From: Gammaproteobacteria bacterium
Lineage (GTDB): Bacteria; Pseudomonadota; Gammaproteobacteria; Thiohalobacterales; Thiohalobacteraceae
DNA: 7,359 nt
Direction of reading: 5' to 3'
NCBI GenBank assembly: GCA_016214925.1
Contig: JACRMO010000270.1
Location: forward strand, 1 to 7,359
Position numbers and translations under genes: made by a program. The notes under the pieces were generated by a model that worked only from the letters and a program-made list of their open reading frames with translations, searched no databases and had not been told where the DNA came from. Below, piece after piece: positions 1 through 6,787 of this stretch (within the stretch, counting starts at the first letter, position 1; the number at the start of each line of letters is the position of its first letter).

Positions 1-1
1 A

Positions 2-994
2 GGTGCGACGGGCGCGGTGGGCGAGACCATGCTGGAGATCCTCGCGGAGCGTAAATTCCCGGTCGGCGAGGTGTATGCCGTGGCCAGCAGCCGTTCGGCG
101 GGCAGCCGTGTGAAGTTCGGCGACCGCATGCTGGTGGTGCAGGACTTGGCCGAGTTCGACTTCTCCAAGGTGCAGATCGGCTTGTTCTCGCCGGGCGCCT
201 CGGTGTCGGCGGAATATGCGCCCAAGGCGGCGGCGGCCGGTTGCGTGGTGATCGACAACACCTCGCAGTTCCGCTACGACGACGACATCCCGCTGGTGGT
301 GCCGGAGGTCAATCCGCAGGCTGTGGCCCAGTACAAGACCCGCGGCATCATCGCCAATCCAAATTGTTCCACCATCCAGATGTTGGTGGCCTTGAAGCCG
401 ATCCACGACGCCGTGGGCATTACCCGCATCAACGTCTGCACCTACCAAGCCGTGTCCGGCACGGGTAAAGAGGCGATCGAAGAACTGGCGATGCAGACCG
501 CGAATATACTCAACGCCCAGCCCATCGCGGCCAAGGTCTACCCGCGCCAGATCGCCTTCAATGTCCTGCCGCAGATCGATGTGTTCATGGACAACGGCTA
601 CACCAAGGAAGAGATGAAAATGGTCTGGGAGACCCGCAAGATCATGGGCGACGAATCCATCCAGGTGAACCCGACCGCGGTGCGCGTGCCGGTCTTCTAC
701 GGCCACTCCGAGGCCGTGCACATCGAGACCCGCGACAAGATCACCGCCGAGCAGGCACGCGAATTGCTAAAGAAAGCCCCAGGTGTCGTGGTTTTGGACG
801 AACGCAAGGACGGCGGTTACCCGACGGCGGTTACGGAAGGTGCGAACCACGACCCGGTTTATGTCGGGCGAATTCGCGAGGATATTTCCCACCCGCGTGG
901 TTTAGATCTGTGGGTGGTCGCCGATAATGTGCGCAAAGGTGCGGCCCTGAACAGTATTCAGATCGCCGAACTTTTGGTGCGGGAGCATTTGTAG
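2..994 (+). CDS. asd: Aspartate-semialdehyde dehydrogenase, 5'-partial
   Basis: This enzyme makes L-aspartate 4-semialdehyde from aspartyl phosphate with NADPH, the branch point to lysine/diaminopimelate, threonine and methionine; it is cytoplasmic. The frame is open from the window edge and begins with GATGAVGETM, the N-terminal nucleotide-binding glycine motif, so only about ten residues are missing. The GTG at 17 lies inside that motif and is not the real start. The catalytic cysteine is in NPNCST (codon 365-367). Further family landmarks are YQAVSGTGKEA, RVPVFYGHSEAVH (which carries the expected catalytic His) and a C-terminal DNVRKGAALN. The 330 visible residues match a full-length enzyme of about 340. 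A small difference from what I expect of the family is FSPGAS where FSAGGS is more usual. The gene sits directly upstream of the fimV-like gene, a common proteobacterial order. Identity is secure. Confidence 0.97.
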   Translation, partial: GATGAVGETMLEILAERKFPVGEVYAVASSRSAGSRVKFGDRMLVVQDLAEFDFSKVQIGLFSPGASVSAEYAPKAAAAGCVVIDNTSQFRYDDDIPLVVPEVNPQAVAQYKTRGIIANPNCSTIQMLVALKPIHDAVGITRINVCTYQAVSGTGKEAIEELAMQTANILNAQPIAAKVYPRQIAFNVLPQIDVFMDNGYTKEEMKMVWETRKIMGDESIQVNPTAVRVPVFYGHSEAVHIETRDKITAEQARELLKKAPGVVVLDERKDGGYPTAVTEGANHDPVYVGRIREDISHPRGLDLWVVADNVRKGAALNSIQIAELLVREHL

Positions 995-1072
995 TCTATA
1001 GTTGCCCTGGACTGAATACGTAGAAAGAACGATTAGTTGCGAAACACACCTCAATCACCTTCGGCACAAGGC

Positions 1073-1099
1073 CGCGGCGCCCCGGTAGGGTCCGCCGCG
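1073..1099 (+). other. Possible hairpin in the fimV leader
   Basis: CGCGGCG (1073-1079) can pair with CGCCGCG (1093-1099), and inside it CCC (1081-1083) can pair with GGG (1088-1090) around a four-base loop. The structure ends eight bases before the ribosome binding site of the fimV-like gene. It has no T-run, so it is not an intrinsic terminator of asd. It could affect translation or RNA stability, but such pairings arise by chance in GC-rich DNA. I see no convincing sigma70 promoter in 995-1119. Confidence 0.25.
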
Positions 1100-1107
1100 C
1101 AGCCATA

Positions 1108-1113
1108 AGAGGA
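1108..1113 (+). promoter_or_regulatory. Ribosome binding site of fimV
   Basis: AGAGGA stands six bases before the ATG at 1120, matches the anti-Shine-Dalgarno sequence well, and supports that start. The start is also supported by the signal peptide that immediately follows it. Confidence 0.7.
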
Positions 1114-1119
1114 CGCATT

Positions 1120-3561
1120 ATGGTTAGGAAAACGGCCCTGGTGACGGCCATGCTGGGAGCATTCACGAGTCAGGCATTTGCCATGGGGCTCGGCGAGATC
1201 CAGCTCCAGTCCGCGCTCAACCAACCCTTGAATGCCGAGATCGAGCTGCTGTCGCCGACCGCCGCCGATCTCAATGATCTGCGCGCGACGCTGGCCTCCG
1301 GCGAGGCCTATGCCAAGGCGGGGGTGGAACGGGCCTTCTTCCATACCAAGATGCGTTTCGCCGTGGTGAAGCGCCCCGATGGTTCGGCGGTGATCAAGAT
1401 CACCAGTCACGATCCCGTGCGTGAGCCCTATCTGGATTTCCTGCTGGAGGCGACTTGGGGCTCTGGTCAGGTACTGCGCGAGTACACCGTGCTGGTCGAT
1501 CCGCCGGTGATGATGCCGGCGCCTGCGCCGGTGGTCGAAGCACCCGTGATGGAAAGGCCGACGTCGGCCGATTCCGCGCCTAGCTACTCCGGTGCGGGTG
1601 CCAGCGGTCTGGTGGATGGCGAGTACCATGTCGGCAACAGCGACACCACGTGGCGTGTCGCGACCGCCGTGCGTCCGGACAGCTCCGTGAGCATGGAGCA
1701 GGTCATGATCGGTCTGCTGCGGGCGAATCCCCAGGCGTTTACCCATCAGAACATCAACAACCTCAAGGCGGGACAGATACTGCGGGTACCCAGCCGTGAG
1801 GACATGACGGCGATCAATCACGCCGATGCGCTGGCCGAGGTGCGGGCGCAGAAGAATCAATGGCAGGGCGGTAGTAGCGCAGTGGCGACGGAATCCGCGC
1901 CATCGGTCGCCGCTGCTGAGATGTCCGCCGCTGCTCCGACACCCACTGCACCGGCGCCCGCGCCCGCGGCGGATGCGGATGCGGATGCGGATGCGGATGC
2001 GGATGCGGATGCGGATGCGGATGCACAGCTCAAACTCGTTGCACCGAAGACCGATACGGAGTCGTCCACGACGCCGGGCGCCGCCCAAGCGGGCGACCAG
2101 AATGTGGGTGACATGCGTAAAGAGCTGACGCTGGCGGTCGAGGCCGTGGAGGCGCAACGTCTTGAGAACCAGGATCTCAATACCCGACTCAAACAGCTTG
2201 AAGATCAAATTACCCAGCTGCACCGTCTGATTGAGTTGAAGAACACCGAGATGGCGCAGTTGAGTGGGAGTACCGCGCCGACCACCGAGACAGGCGCGGT
2301 TGCGCCGACGCCGACGGTGCAACCGACTGAAGCGGCTTCCGCCCCGGAGACCGTTCCAGCCGAAACCGATCAGACTGTCGATGCGAACACTGCACCGGCA
2401 CAGACCGAAACGCCGCCCGCACCAGAAAGCGCGGCGCCCGAGGCCGACACGACCACGCCCGAGATCCCCGTGCCGCAAGCCGCAGCGCCAGCACCGGCTG
2501 CGCAGCAACCCGTGACCAAACCCGCAGCGCCGGCTGAAGACACCGGATTGTTGGCCACCTTGCTGGCCAATCCCCTGGTGAAATGGGGTGTGGCCGGTGG
2601 TGCCGTGATTGTTGGCTTGTTGGCTTGGATGAGTGCGCGGCGTCGGCGCATGGAAGACACCGATTTCCAGGAAAGTATTCTGGCCGAGCGGCATCCCGGT
2701 GGTGCAAAGATGGCGGCCGCTCCCGCGGCTGCGACGACCACTGTCGCTGCTGCGGCCGAAGCAGTGGCCGAAACCACGGCCAAGGAGGAGGCGCATTCCG
2801 ATTCGTCGCTGTTCACGGATTTCGCCGTCAGCGATATGGGCGCCATCCACAACGATGCGGAAGCCGATCCGATCGCGGAAGCCGATGTCTATCTGGCCTA
2901 TGGACGCTATCAGCAGGCCGAGGAACTGGTCCGCACCGCGCTAAACCGTGCGCCGCAACGTAACGAGCTGCGCTTCAAATTGTTGGAAGTGTTGTTCGCG
3001 GCCAAGAATACCAATGCCTTCGATACCGAGGCCGAAGCGTTGCTGGTCAGTCTGGGCGGCCAGGACGACGCACTGTGGCAACGGGTCGCGGAGATGGGTC
3101 TGGAGCTTAACCCGGGTAATCCACTCTACCGTCCGGGCGCGTCGGCGGCGACCGCATCGACCGATCAGAATTTGGATTTCGGCCTGGGCAGTATCCAAGA
3201 CAGTGCTGGAGGCGAGGCCGAGCTGGATTACACCACGCCGGCTGCCGCGAGTGATGACAACAGTCTGGATTTCGATCTGGGTGAACTGGTCTCGTTCACG
3301 CCGCAGACGCAGGACGCGGCGCCGAGTCTGCCGATCGACGATGATTTTAGTTTCGATCTCAGCGCCGGTGACGATCTCGAGGATGCCGGCGAGGGTGTGC
3401 TGGCGACGGCCGATGAGGTGGCGACCAAACTCGATCTGGCGCGTGCCTACATTGAAATGGGCGACCCCGACGGTGCGCGCAGCATCCTCCAGGAAGTGCT
3501 TGATGAAGGCAGCGCACCCCAGAAGTCCGAGGCGCAAACGCTGTTGTCCCAAATAGGTTAA
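1120..3561 (+). CDS. fimV: FimV-like polar hub / peptidoglycan-binding protein
   Basis: FimV proteins are inner-membrane hubs that bind peptidoglycan and organise the cell pole for type IV pili, twitching and, in some species, cAMP signalling. The 813 residues show the full family layout. A signal peptide (1-21, cleavage after AFA) is followed by the conserved mature start GLGEIQLQSALNQPLNAEIE. A LysM domain spans about 168-225. An (Ala-Asp)9 run covers 284-301, a heptad-rich coiled coil about 332-381, and a Pro/Ala/Thr-rich linker about 385-480. One membrane helix lies at about 489-506, followed by RRRR. The acidic cytoplasmic part has a helical TPR-like stretch at about 583-674. The last ~47 residues (KLDLARAYIEMGD...) are the FimV C-terminal domain. 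The start is fixed by a good RBS and the signal peptide. The gene is monocistronic at its 3' end, since a strong terminator follows. Role in this host is inferred from the family. Confidence 0.95.
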   Translation: MVRKTALVTAMLGAFTSQAFAMGLGEIQLQSALNQPLNAEIELLSPTAADLNDLRATLASGEAYAKAGVERAFFHTKMRFAVVKRPDGSAVIKITSHDPVREPYLDFLLEATWGSGQVLREYTVLVDPPVMMPAPAPVVEAPVMERPTSADSAPSYSGAGASGLVDGEYHVGNSDTTWRVATAVRPDSSVSMEQVMIGLLRANPQAFTHQNINNLKAGQILRVPSREDMTAINHADALAEVRAQKNQWQGGSSAVATESAPSVAAAEMSAAAPTPTAPAPAPAADADADADADADADADADAQLKLVAPKTDTESSTTPGAAQAGDQNVGDMRKELTLAVEAVEAQRLENQDLNTRLKQLEDQITQLHRLIELKNTEMAQLSGSTAPTTETGAVAPTPTVQPTEAASAPETVPAETDQTVDANTAPAQTETPPAPESAAPEADTTTPEIPVPQAAAPAPAAQQPVTKPAAPAEDTGLLATLLANPLVKWGVAGGAVIVGLLAWMSARRRRMEDTDFQESILAERHPGGAKMAAAPAAATTTVAAAAEAVAETTAKEEAHSDSSLFTDFAVSDMGAIHNDAEADPIAEADVYLAYGRYQQAEELVRTALNRAPQRNELRFKLLEVLFAAKNTNAFDTEAEALLVSLGGQDDALWQRVAEMGLELNPGNPLYRPGASAATASTDQNLDFGLGSIQDSAGGEAELDYTTPAAASDDNSLDFDLGELVSFTPQTQDAAPSLPIDDDFSFDLSAGDDLEDAGEGVLATADEVATKLDLARAYIEMGDPDGARSILQEVLDEGSAPQKSEAQTLLSQIG
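1969..2022 (+). repeat. Nine tandem GCGGAT hexanucleotides inside fimV
   Basis: Nine perfect copies of GCGGAT encode (Ala-Asp)9 between the LysM domain and the coiled coil of the FimV-like protein. The unit is six bases, so gain or loss of copies keeps the frame and would change only the length and charge of the linker. The perfect array also keeps other frames open on both strands, which explains several spurious overlapping ORFs (Arg-Met, His-Pro, Ser-Ala and Ile-Arg runs). Confidence 0.95.
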
Positions 3562-3587
3562 TCACCCGGCTGATCCATGCGATCATG

Positions 3588-3629
3588 CCCCGGGCTGCCC
3601 CATGACATATTGGGCAGCCCGGGGTTTTT
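3588..3629 (+). terminator. Intrinsic terminator after fimV
   Basis: A perfect 13-bp GC-rich inverted repeat (3588-3600 with 3612-3624, loop of 11 bases) is followed at once by TTTTT. It lies 26 bases after the fimV stop codon and separates that gene from the next transcription unit. The opposite orientation has no comparable T-run, so it should act mainly on the + strand. Confidence 0.92.
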
Positions 3630-3665
3630 CATTTCTGGGCACCGTGAATTGGTGTGCCAAACAAC

Positions 3666-4361
3666 ATGCTAACCATGCTCACACCGGTACGCATACTCAC
3701 GCTGTTGATTCTGGCCGCCGGTCTGGCGAGCGGCCATCCCATCGTGTTGCTGGTCGGCGCTGCACTTCTGATCGGCACGGGTCTCTGGGCATGGCACGGC
3801 TATCGCGCCTTCGACGCACAGATGTTGCTGCGCATGCTGCGGCGGGTACGCTGGCTGCTGCTCGCCATCCTGATTCTCTACGGTTGGTTCACGCCGGGCG
3901 CCGCGATGTTGCCTGTGTTGGGACAATTCTCGCCGTCGCTTGAAGGTGTGCAGCAGGGCTTGCTGCGCGTGGCCGCACTGCTGGCCATCGTCGCCGCCGT
4001 GTATCTGCTGCTCGCGACCACGCCACGTGGCGAGTTGGTTGCCGGTCTGTTGTGGTATGGACGACCGCTGCGCCGTCTCGGCGTTGACGACACGCGCTTC
4101 GCCGTACGTCTGGTTCTCGCGCTCGAAGCCGTACCGCAGGTACAGACACTCGCGCGCACGGCGCTCATGGATAAGCCACAGGGCGCGTCGCGCATGCAGC
4201 GCTTAGGACGTGCCGCGACGGTTGTATTCGAGGCGACACTCGCCCGCGCCGAGCAGTCGACCGGCGCTATCGCCGTGCCCGATTCGCAACCCGTGCCGCT
4301 GTGGCAGTGGTCGTTGCCGGGAGTGCTTGCCGCGTTGTTGGTTGCGGCCGCGACCGTCTGA
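3666..4361 (+). CDS. Polytopic membrane protein, CbiQ/EcfT-like
   Basis: This is a 231-residue, strongly hydrophobic inner-membrane protein. I can place membrane segments at about 8-20, 25-44, 62-80, 98-117 and 216-231, with a positively charged, more polar stretch at about 130-205 between the fourth and fifth. The pattern TTPRGELVAGLLWYGRPLRR followed by RFAVRLVLALEAVPQVQ resembles the T (transmembrane) component of energy-coupling-factor transporters, which couples ATPases to a substrate-binding subunit. However, I do not see the paired Ala-Arg-Gly coupling motifs of canonical EcfT. No ATPase or S component is present in the window, so transport function and substrate are unknown. I chose ATG 3666, preceded by a weak GGTGTG; GTG 3654 and ATG 3675 are alternatives. 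The gene follows the fimV terminator and precedes truA by 81 nt. Confidence 0.72.
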   Translation: MLTMLTPVRILTLLILAAGLASGHPIVLLVGAALLIGTGLWAWHGYRAFDAQMLLRMLRRVRWLLLAILILYGWFTPGAAMLPVLGQFSPSLEGVQQGLLRVAALLAIVAAVYLLLATTPRGELVAGLLWYGRPLRRLGVDDTRFAVRLVLALEAVPQVQTLARTALMDKPQGASRMQRLGRAATVVFEATLARAEQSTGAIAVPDSQPVPLWQWSLPGVLAALLVAAATV

Positions 4362-4425
4362 GGACGGCCACGTTATGATCCCGTTGCCGCGCAGGTCTGC
4401 TACCATCCCGACCCATTCCGAATGT

Positions 4426-4433
4426 TAGGGGTG
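4426..4433 (+). promoter_or_regulatory. Ribosome binding site of truA
   Basis: TAGGGGTG lies about nine bases before ATG 4443. It supports that start over the in-frame ATG at 4455, and the peptide MRIAMGIEYDGS matches the usual TruA N terminus. Confidence 0.55.
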
Positions 4434-4442
4434 TGACCGCGC

Positions 4443-5222
4443 ATGCGCATCGCCATGGGGATCGAGTACGACGGCAGCCCGTTTTCCGGATGGCAGCGCC
4501 AGCTGCATGCGTCCGGCATACAGGAAGCGCTGGAGCGCGCGCTATCGCGGGTGGCCGATCATCCCGTCGCCGTGGTCTGCGCCGGGCGCACCGATGCCGG
4601 CGTGCACGCGACCGCGCAAGTCGTGCATTTCGATACCGATGCCCGACGCGATATGCGCGCCTGGATGTTGGGCACCACCTGCAACCTGCCGCCCGAAGTC
4701 TGCGTGACCTGGGCGCAACCGGTCGCCGAGGATTTCCACGCGCGCTTCTCCGCCGTCGGACGTCAATACCGCTACATCATCCTTAATCGAACCGTGCGTC
4801 CCAGTCTGCTGCGCCATCGCGTGTGTTGGGAGCATGCGCCACTGGATGCCGCGCGCATGGCCGAGGCCTCGCGCTGCCTGATCGGTACCCACGATTTCAG
4901 TTCATTCCGCGCGCAAGGCTGTCAGGCGAAAAATCCGCTGCGTGAAGTCACTTCGCTGGAGATCCACCGTCACGGCGAATTCATTTATCTCGACATCGCC
5001 GCCAACGCCTTTCTGCATCACATGGTGCGCAACATCGCCGGCACACTGCTGGCCGTCGGCCGCGGCGATCAACACGTGGAGTGGGTGCGGAACGTGCTGG
5101 AAGCACGCAACCGTACCGTCGGCGGCATCACCGCATCCGCCGCCGGACTCTATCTCGTGCAGGTGCGTTATCCGGAACAGTTTGGGGTGCCGCAGGTGGT
5201 GCAGTTGCCGTGTTTGGGGTGA
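4443..5222 (+). CDS. truA: tRNA pseudouridine(38-40) synthase TruA
   Basis: TruA converts uridines 38, 39 and 40 in the anticodon stem-loop of many tRNAs to pseudouridine, in the cytoplasm. The 259 residues are close to the usual ~260-270 and both halves of the fold are present. GIEYDGSPFSGWQRQ is at the N terminus and CAGRTDAGVHA carries the catalytic aspartate (D51). GRQYRYIILNR follows, then HDFSSFRAQGCQAK, and FLHHMVRNIAGTLLAVGRG lies near the C terminus. There is no sign of damage. In many proteobacteria trpF follows truA; here that neighbour is replaced by a short spacer and an Rhs fragment, suggesting an insertion on the 3' side that left truA intact. Confidence 0.98.
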   Translation: MRIAMGIEYDGSPFSGWQRQLHASGIQEALERALSRVADHPVAVVCAGRTDAGVHATAQVVHFDTDARRDMRAWMLGTTCNLPPEVCVTWAQPVAEDFHARFSAVGRQYRYIILNRTVRPSLLRHRVCWEHAPLDAARMAEASRCLIGTHDFSSFRAQGCQAKNPLREVTSLEIHRHGEFIYLDIAANAFLHHMVRNIAGTLLAVGRGDQHVEWVRNVLEARNRTVGGITASAAGLYLVQVRYPEQFGVPQVVQLPCLG

Positions 5223-5250
5223 GCATGCACGTCCCGGTCTTGACGCATGC
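5223..5250 (+). other. Imperfect hairpin just after truA
   Basis: GCATG (5223-5227) and CGTC (5230-5233) can pair with GACG (5242-5245) and CATGC (5246-5250), leaving a two-base bulge and an eight-base loop. It starts right after the truA stop. The only T-run is TTTT at 5265-5268, too far away for a convincing intrinsic terminator. It may be a degenerate terminator or a chance pairing. The rest of 5251-5340 holds only a short direct repeat, CAAATCGG at 5293-5300 and 5303-5310, and no gene that I can support. Confidence 0.3.
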
Positions 5251-5390
5251 AGGTCCGGAGTCTAGTTTTGCAACAAATGCAAATCATGCACGCAAATCGG
5301 CACAAATCGGGGTTAGAACACAACTGTGACTAATATTAGCGGAATCTATGTTCTGCCCCGATCGTCGGCAAGCTCTACGAGCAATCGACC

Positions 5391-6752
5391 GTGGGCACGC
5401 AGAACACCTATAAGAACTACATCCACGCCGGCGGCCGGGTGGTGGCGATCCGCGAGACTCTCAATGGCGGTGCTTCGCCGACCACGAAGTATCTGCATCA
5501 GGATCACCTGGGCTCGACGGATGTCATCACCAGCAGCACCGGTCAGGTGCTGGAACGGCAGTCGTTCGACGCCTTCGGTACGCGGCGTGTCGCGACGACC
5601 TGGGCTGCATCGGGTACGCCGATCACCAGCCCGTACAGCACGCGCGGCTATACCGGGCACGAGCAGGTCGACCCGGTCGGGCTGATTCACATGAACGGGC
5701 GCGTATACGACCCGGACTTGGGGCGGTTTATCAGTGCCGATCCCACGGTGCAGGCGCCGGGGAATGGGCAGAGTTTGAATCGGTACAGCTATACGATTAA
5801 CAACCCGTTGGCGTATACCGATCCGAGTGGGCATAGATTCCTGCCAGGATTGACCAATCGGTTAGACGACCATGTCTGGAAGCCGATCGGTAATGCGATT
5901 GGGGTGAATGGGGAAGACTTCCGGAAATACGGCTTGCCTGTGTTGGCTGTGGTTACCGCGCCCTGGGCGGGTCTGTATGCTGGCACTACATTCGGATGGT
6001 CGACCACGGCGGGATATGCGTTCAGCGGGTTTACAGCAGGATTTGTTGCGAGTGGCGGGGATATTGAAGCGGGGGCTTATGCGGCGGTTACAGGGGGCCT
6101 CTATGGTGTAGGCGGATCGGTTGGCGCCATGATGGGTAGCGGTATAAATGGGTATCTGCAGACGGGCAATGTTGATGGCTTTGTGCGCGGGTTTGCAGCG
6201 GGCGCGATTCCACAGGACTTGGGTATGACATCTGCCTATAACAACTACGCATTGGCAAATATCGGTATTGGGATTGTGCGGGATGGTATTCGCGGAGCGA
6301 TTGCTGCCGACAATCGAGATGGTATCTTGCCTGGAGTTGCTTATGGGCAGGTGAATAATGCGGTGGGGCATTTGGTGGGGTTTGTTTCGACAGGTAGGCA
6401 ACCCCTGTTCAGGGACGGTGTTTTTTATTATCGCGGCACGGCCTGGAATGATAATGGTGCGATAACATTTGGAAACGTAGTAAGCGCAGGTAATTCCGGG
6501 CAGTTTGATCCCTTTATTAACGAGCAATTACGTCAGCATGAAATGGCTCATGTACCTCAGGCTACTGCTCTTGGGGTCGCTTACATTCCTGCACACATCT
6601 TGTCTGCGGGGTATTCATTGACGGTGAATTCAGGCGCGATGATCGTCGATGTTTTTAATGGGAGCTATCGCGGTCTTGGGTATTATACGCACGCTAGTAA
6701 TCCGCTTGAGAATCGCCCCTCGACATCAGTGCCTTGGGATGAAGTGTACTAA
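5391..6752 (+). CDS. Orphan Rhs C-terminal fragment with putative metallopeptidase toxin domain
   Basis: Rhs proteins are large secreted or cell-surface shells, usually over 1000 residues, that carry a variable C-terminal toxin. Here only the end is present. Residues 1-148 are Rhs core, with YLHQDHLGSTDVI, GYTGH, GLIHMNGRVYDPDLGRFISA and the terminal NNPLAYTDPSGH. Residues ~149-453 are the variable part. About 170-310 is Gly/Ala-rich and hydrophobic. The end carries HEMAHVPQ, an HExxHxxQ zinc-peptidase signature (H383, E384, H387, Q390), and a later Glu in NPLENRP (E440) could be a third ligand. Rhs-like sequence (IVGKLYEQS) continues upstream of this GTG to about 5361, and the frame is open to 5340, but no better start exists and the GTG lacks a clear RBS. 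It may therefore be an unexpressed recombination cassette or a remnant. Target and activity are inference. A small lipoprotein gene follows 35 nt downstream. Confidence 0.85.
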   Translation: MGTQNTYKNYIHAGGRVVAIRETLNGGASPTTKYLHQDHLGSTDVITSSTGQVLERQSFDAFGTRRVATTWAASGTPITSPYSTRGYTGHEQVDPVGLIHMNGRVYDPDLGRFISADPTVQAPGNGQSLNRYSYTINNPLAYTDPSGHRFLPGLTNRLDDHVWKPIGNAIGVNGEDFRKYGLPVLAVVTAPWAGLYAGTTFGWSTTAGYAFSGFTAGFVASGGDIEAGAYAAVTGGLYGVGGSVGAMMGSGINGYLQTGNVDGFVRGFAAGAIPQDLGMTSAYNNYALANIGIGIVRDGIRGAIAADNRDGILPGVAYGQVNNAVGHLVGFVSTGRQPLFRDGVFYYRGTAWNDNGAITFGNVVSAGNSGQFDPFINEQLRQHEMAHVPQATALGVAYIPAHILSAGYSLTVNSGAMIVDVFNGSYRGLGYYTHASNPLENRPSTSVPWDEVY

Positions 6753-6774
6753 GTTAGCAAGGCGCATACTAACT

Positions 6775-6779
6775 GAGGG
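6775..6779 (+). promoter_or_regulatory. Ribosome binding site of the small lipoprotein gene
   Basis: GAGGG stands eight bases before ATG 6788 and decides the start over the two in-frame GTG codons at 6779 and 6785, the first of which overlaps the site itself. A dedicated site means the gene need not rely on translational coupling to the Rhs frame. Confidence 0.6.
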
Positions 6780-6787
6780 TGGCAGTG

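Noticed and set aside
1051..2850. 599-codon open frame on the minus strand opposite fimV
   Set aside because: It is rich in Arg/His/Gly, has a run of Ile-Arg from the hexanucleotide array, and shows no recognisable domain. It is the GC-rich shadow of a clear FimV gene with signal peptide and known domains.
4354..4367. Small hairpin CCGTC/GACGG over the stop of the EcfT-like gene
   Set aside because: It has only five base pairs and no T-run follows, so it is not a terminator.
5326..5685. 119-codon + frame starting with GTG just before the Rhs frame
   Set aside because: It overlaps the Rhs core in another frame. Its product is Arg/Ser/Thr-rich without Rhs motifs, so it does not supply the missing start unless a frameshift is shown.
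5346..5834. 162-codon minus-strand frame opposite the Rhs core
   Set aside because: The + strand here encodes unmistakable Rhs core motifs, and the antisense product has no recognisable features.
5862..6527. 221-codon minus-strand frame opposite the Rhs tip
   Set aside because: No domain, signal or RBS is seen. The + frame is continuous with the Rhs core and carries the HExxH motif.
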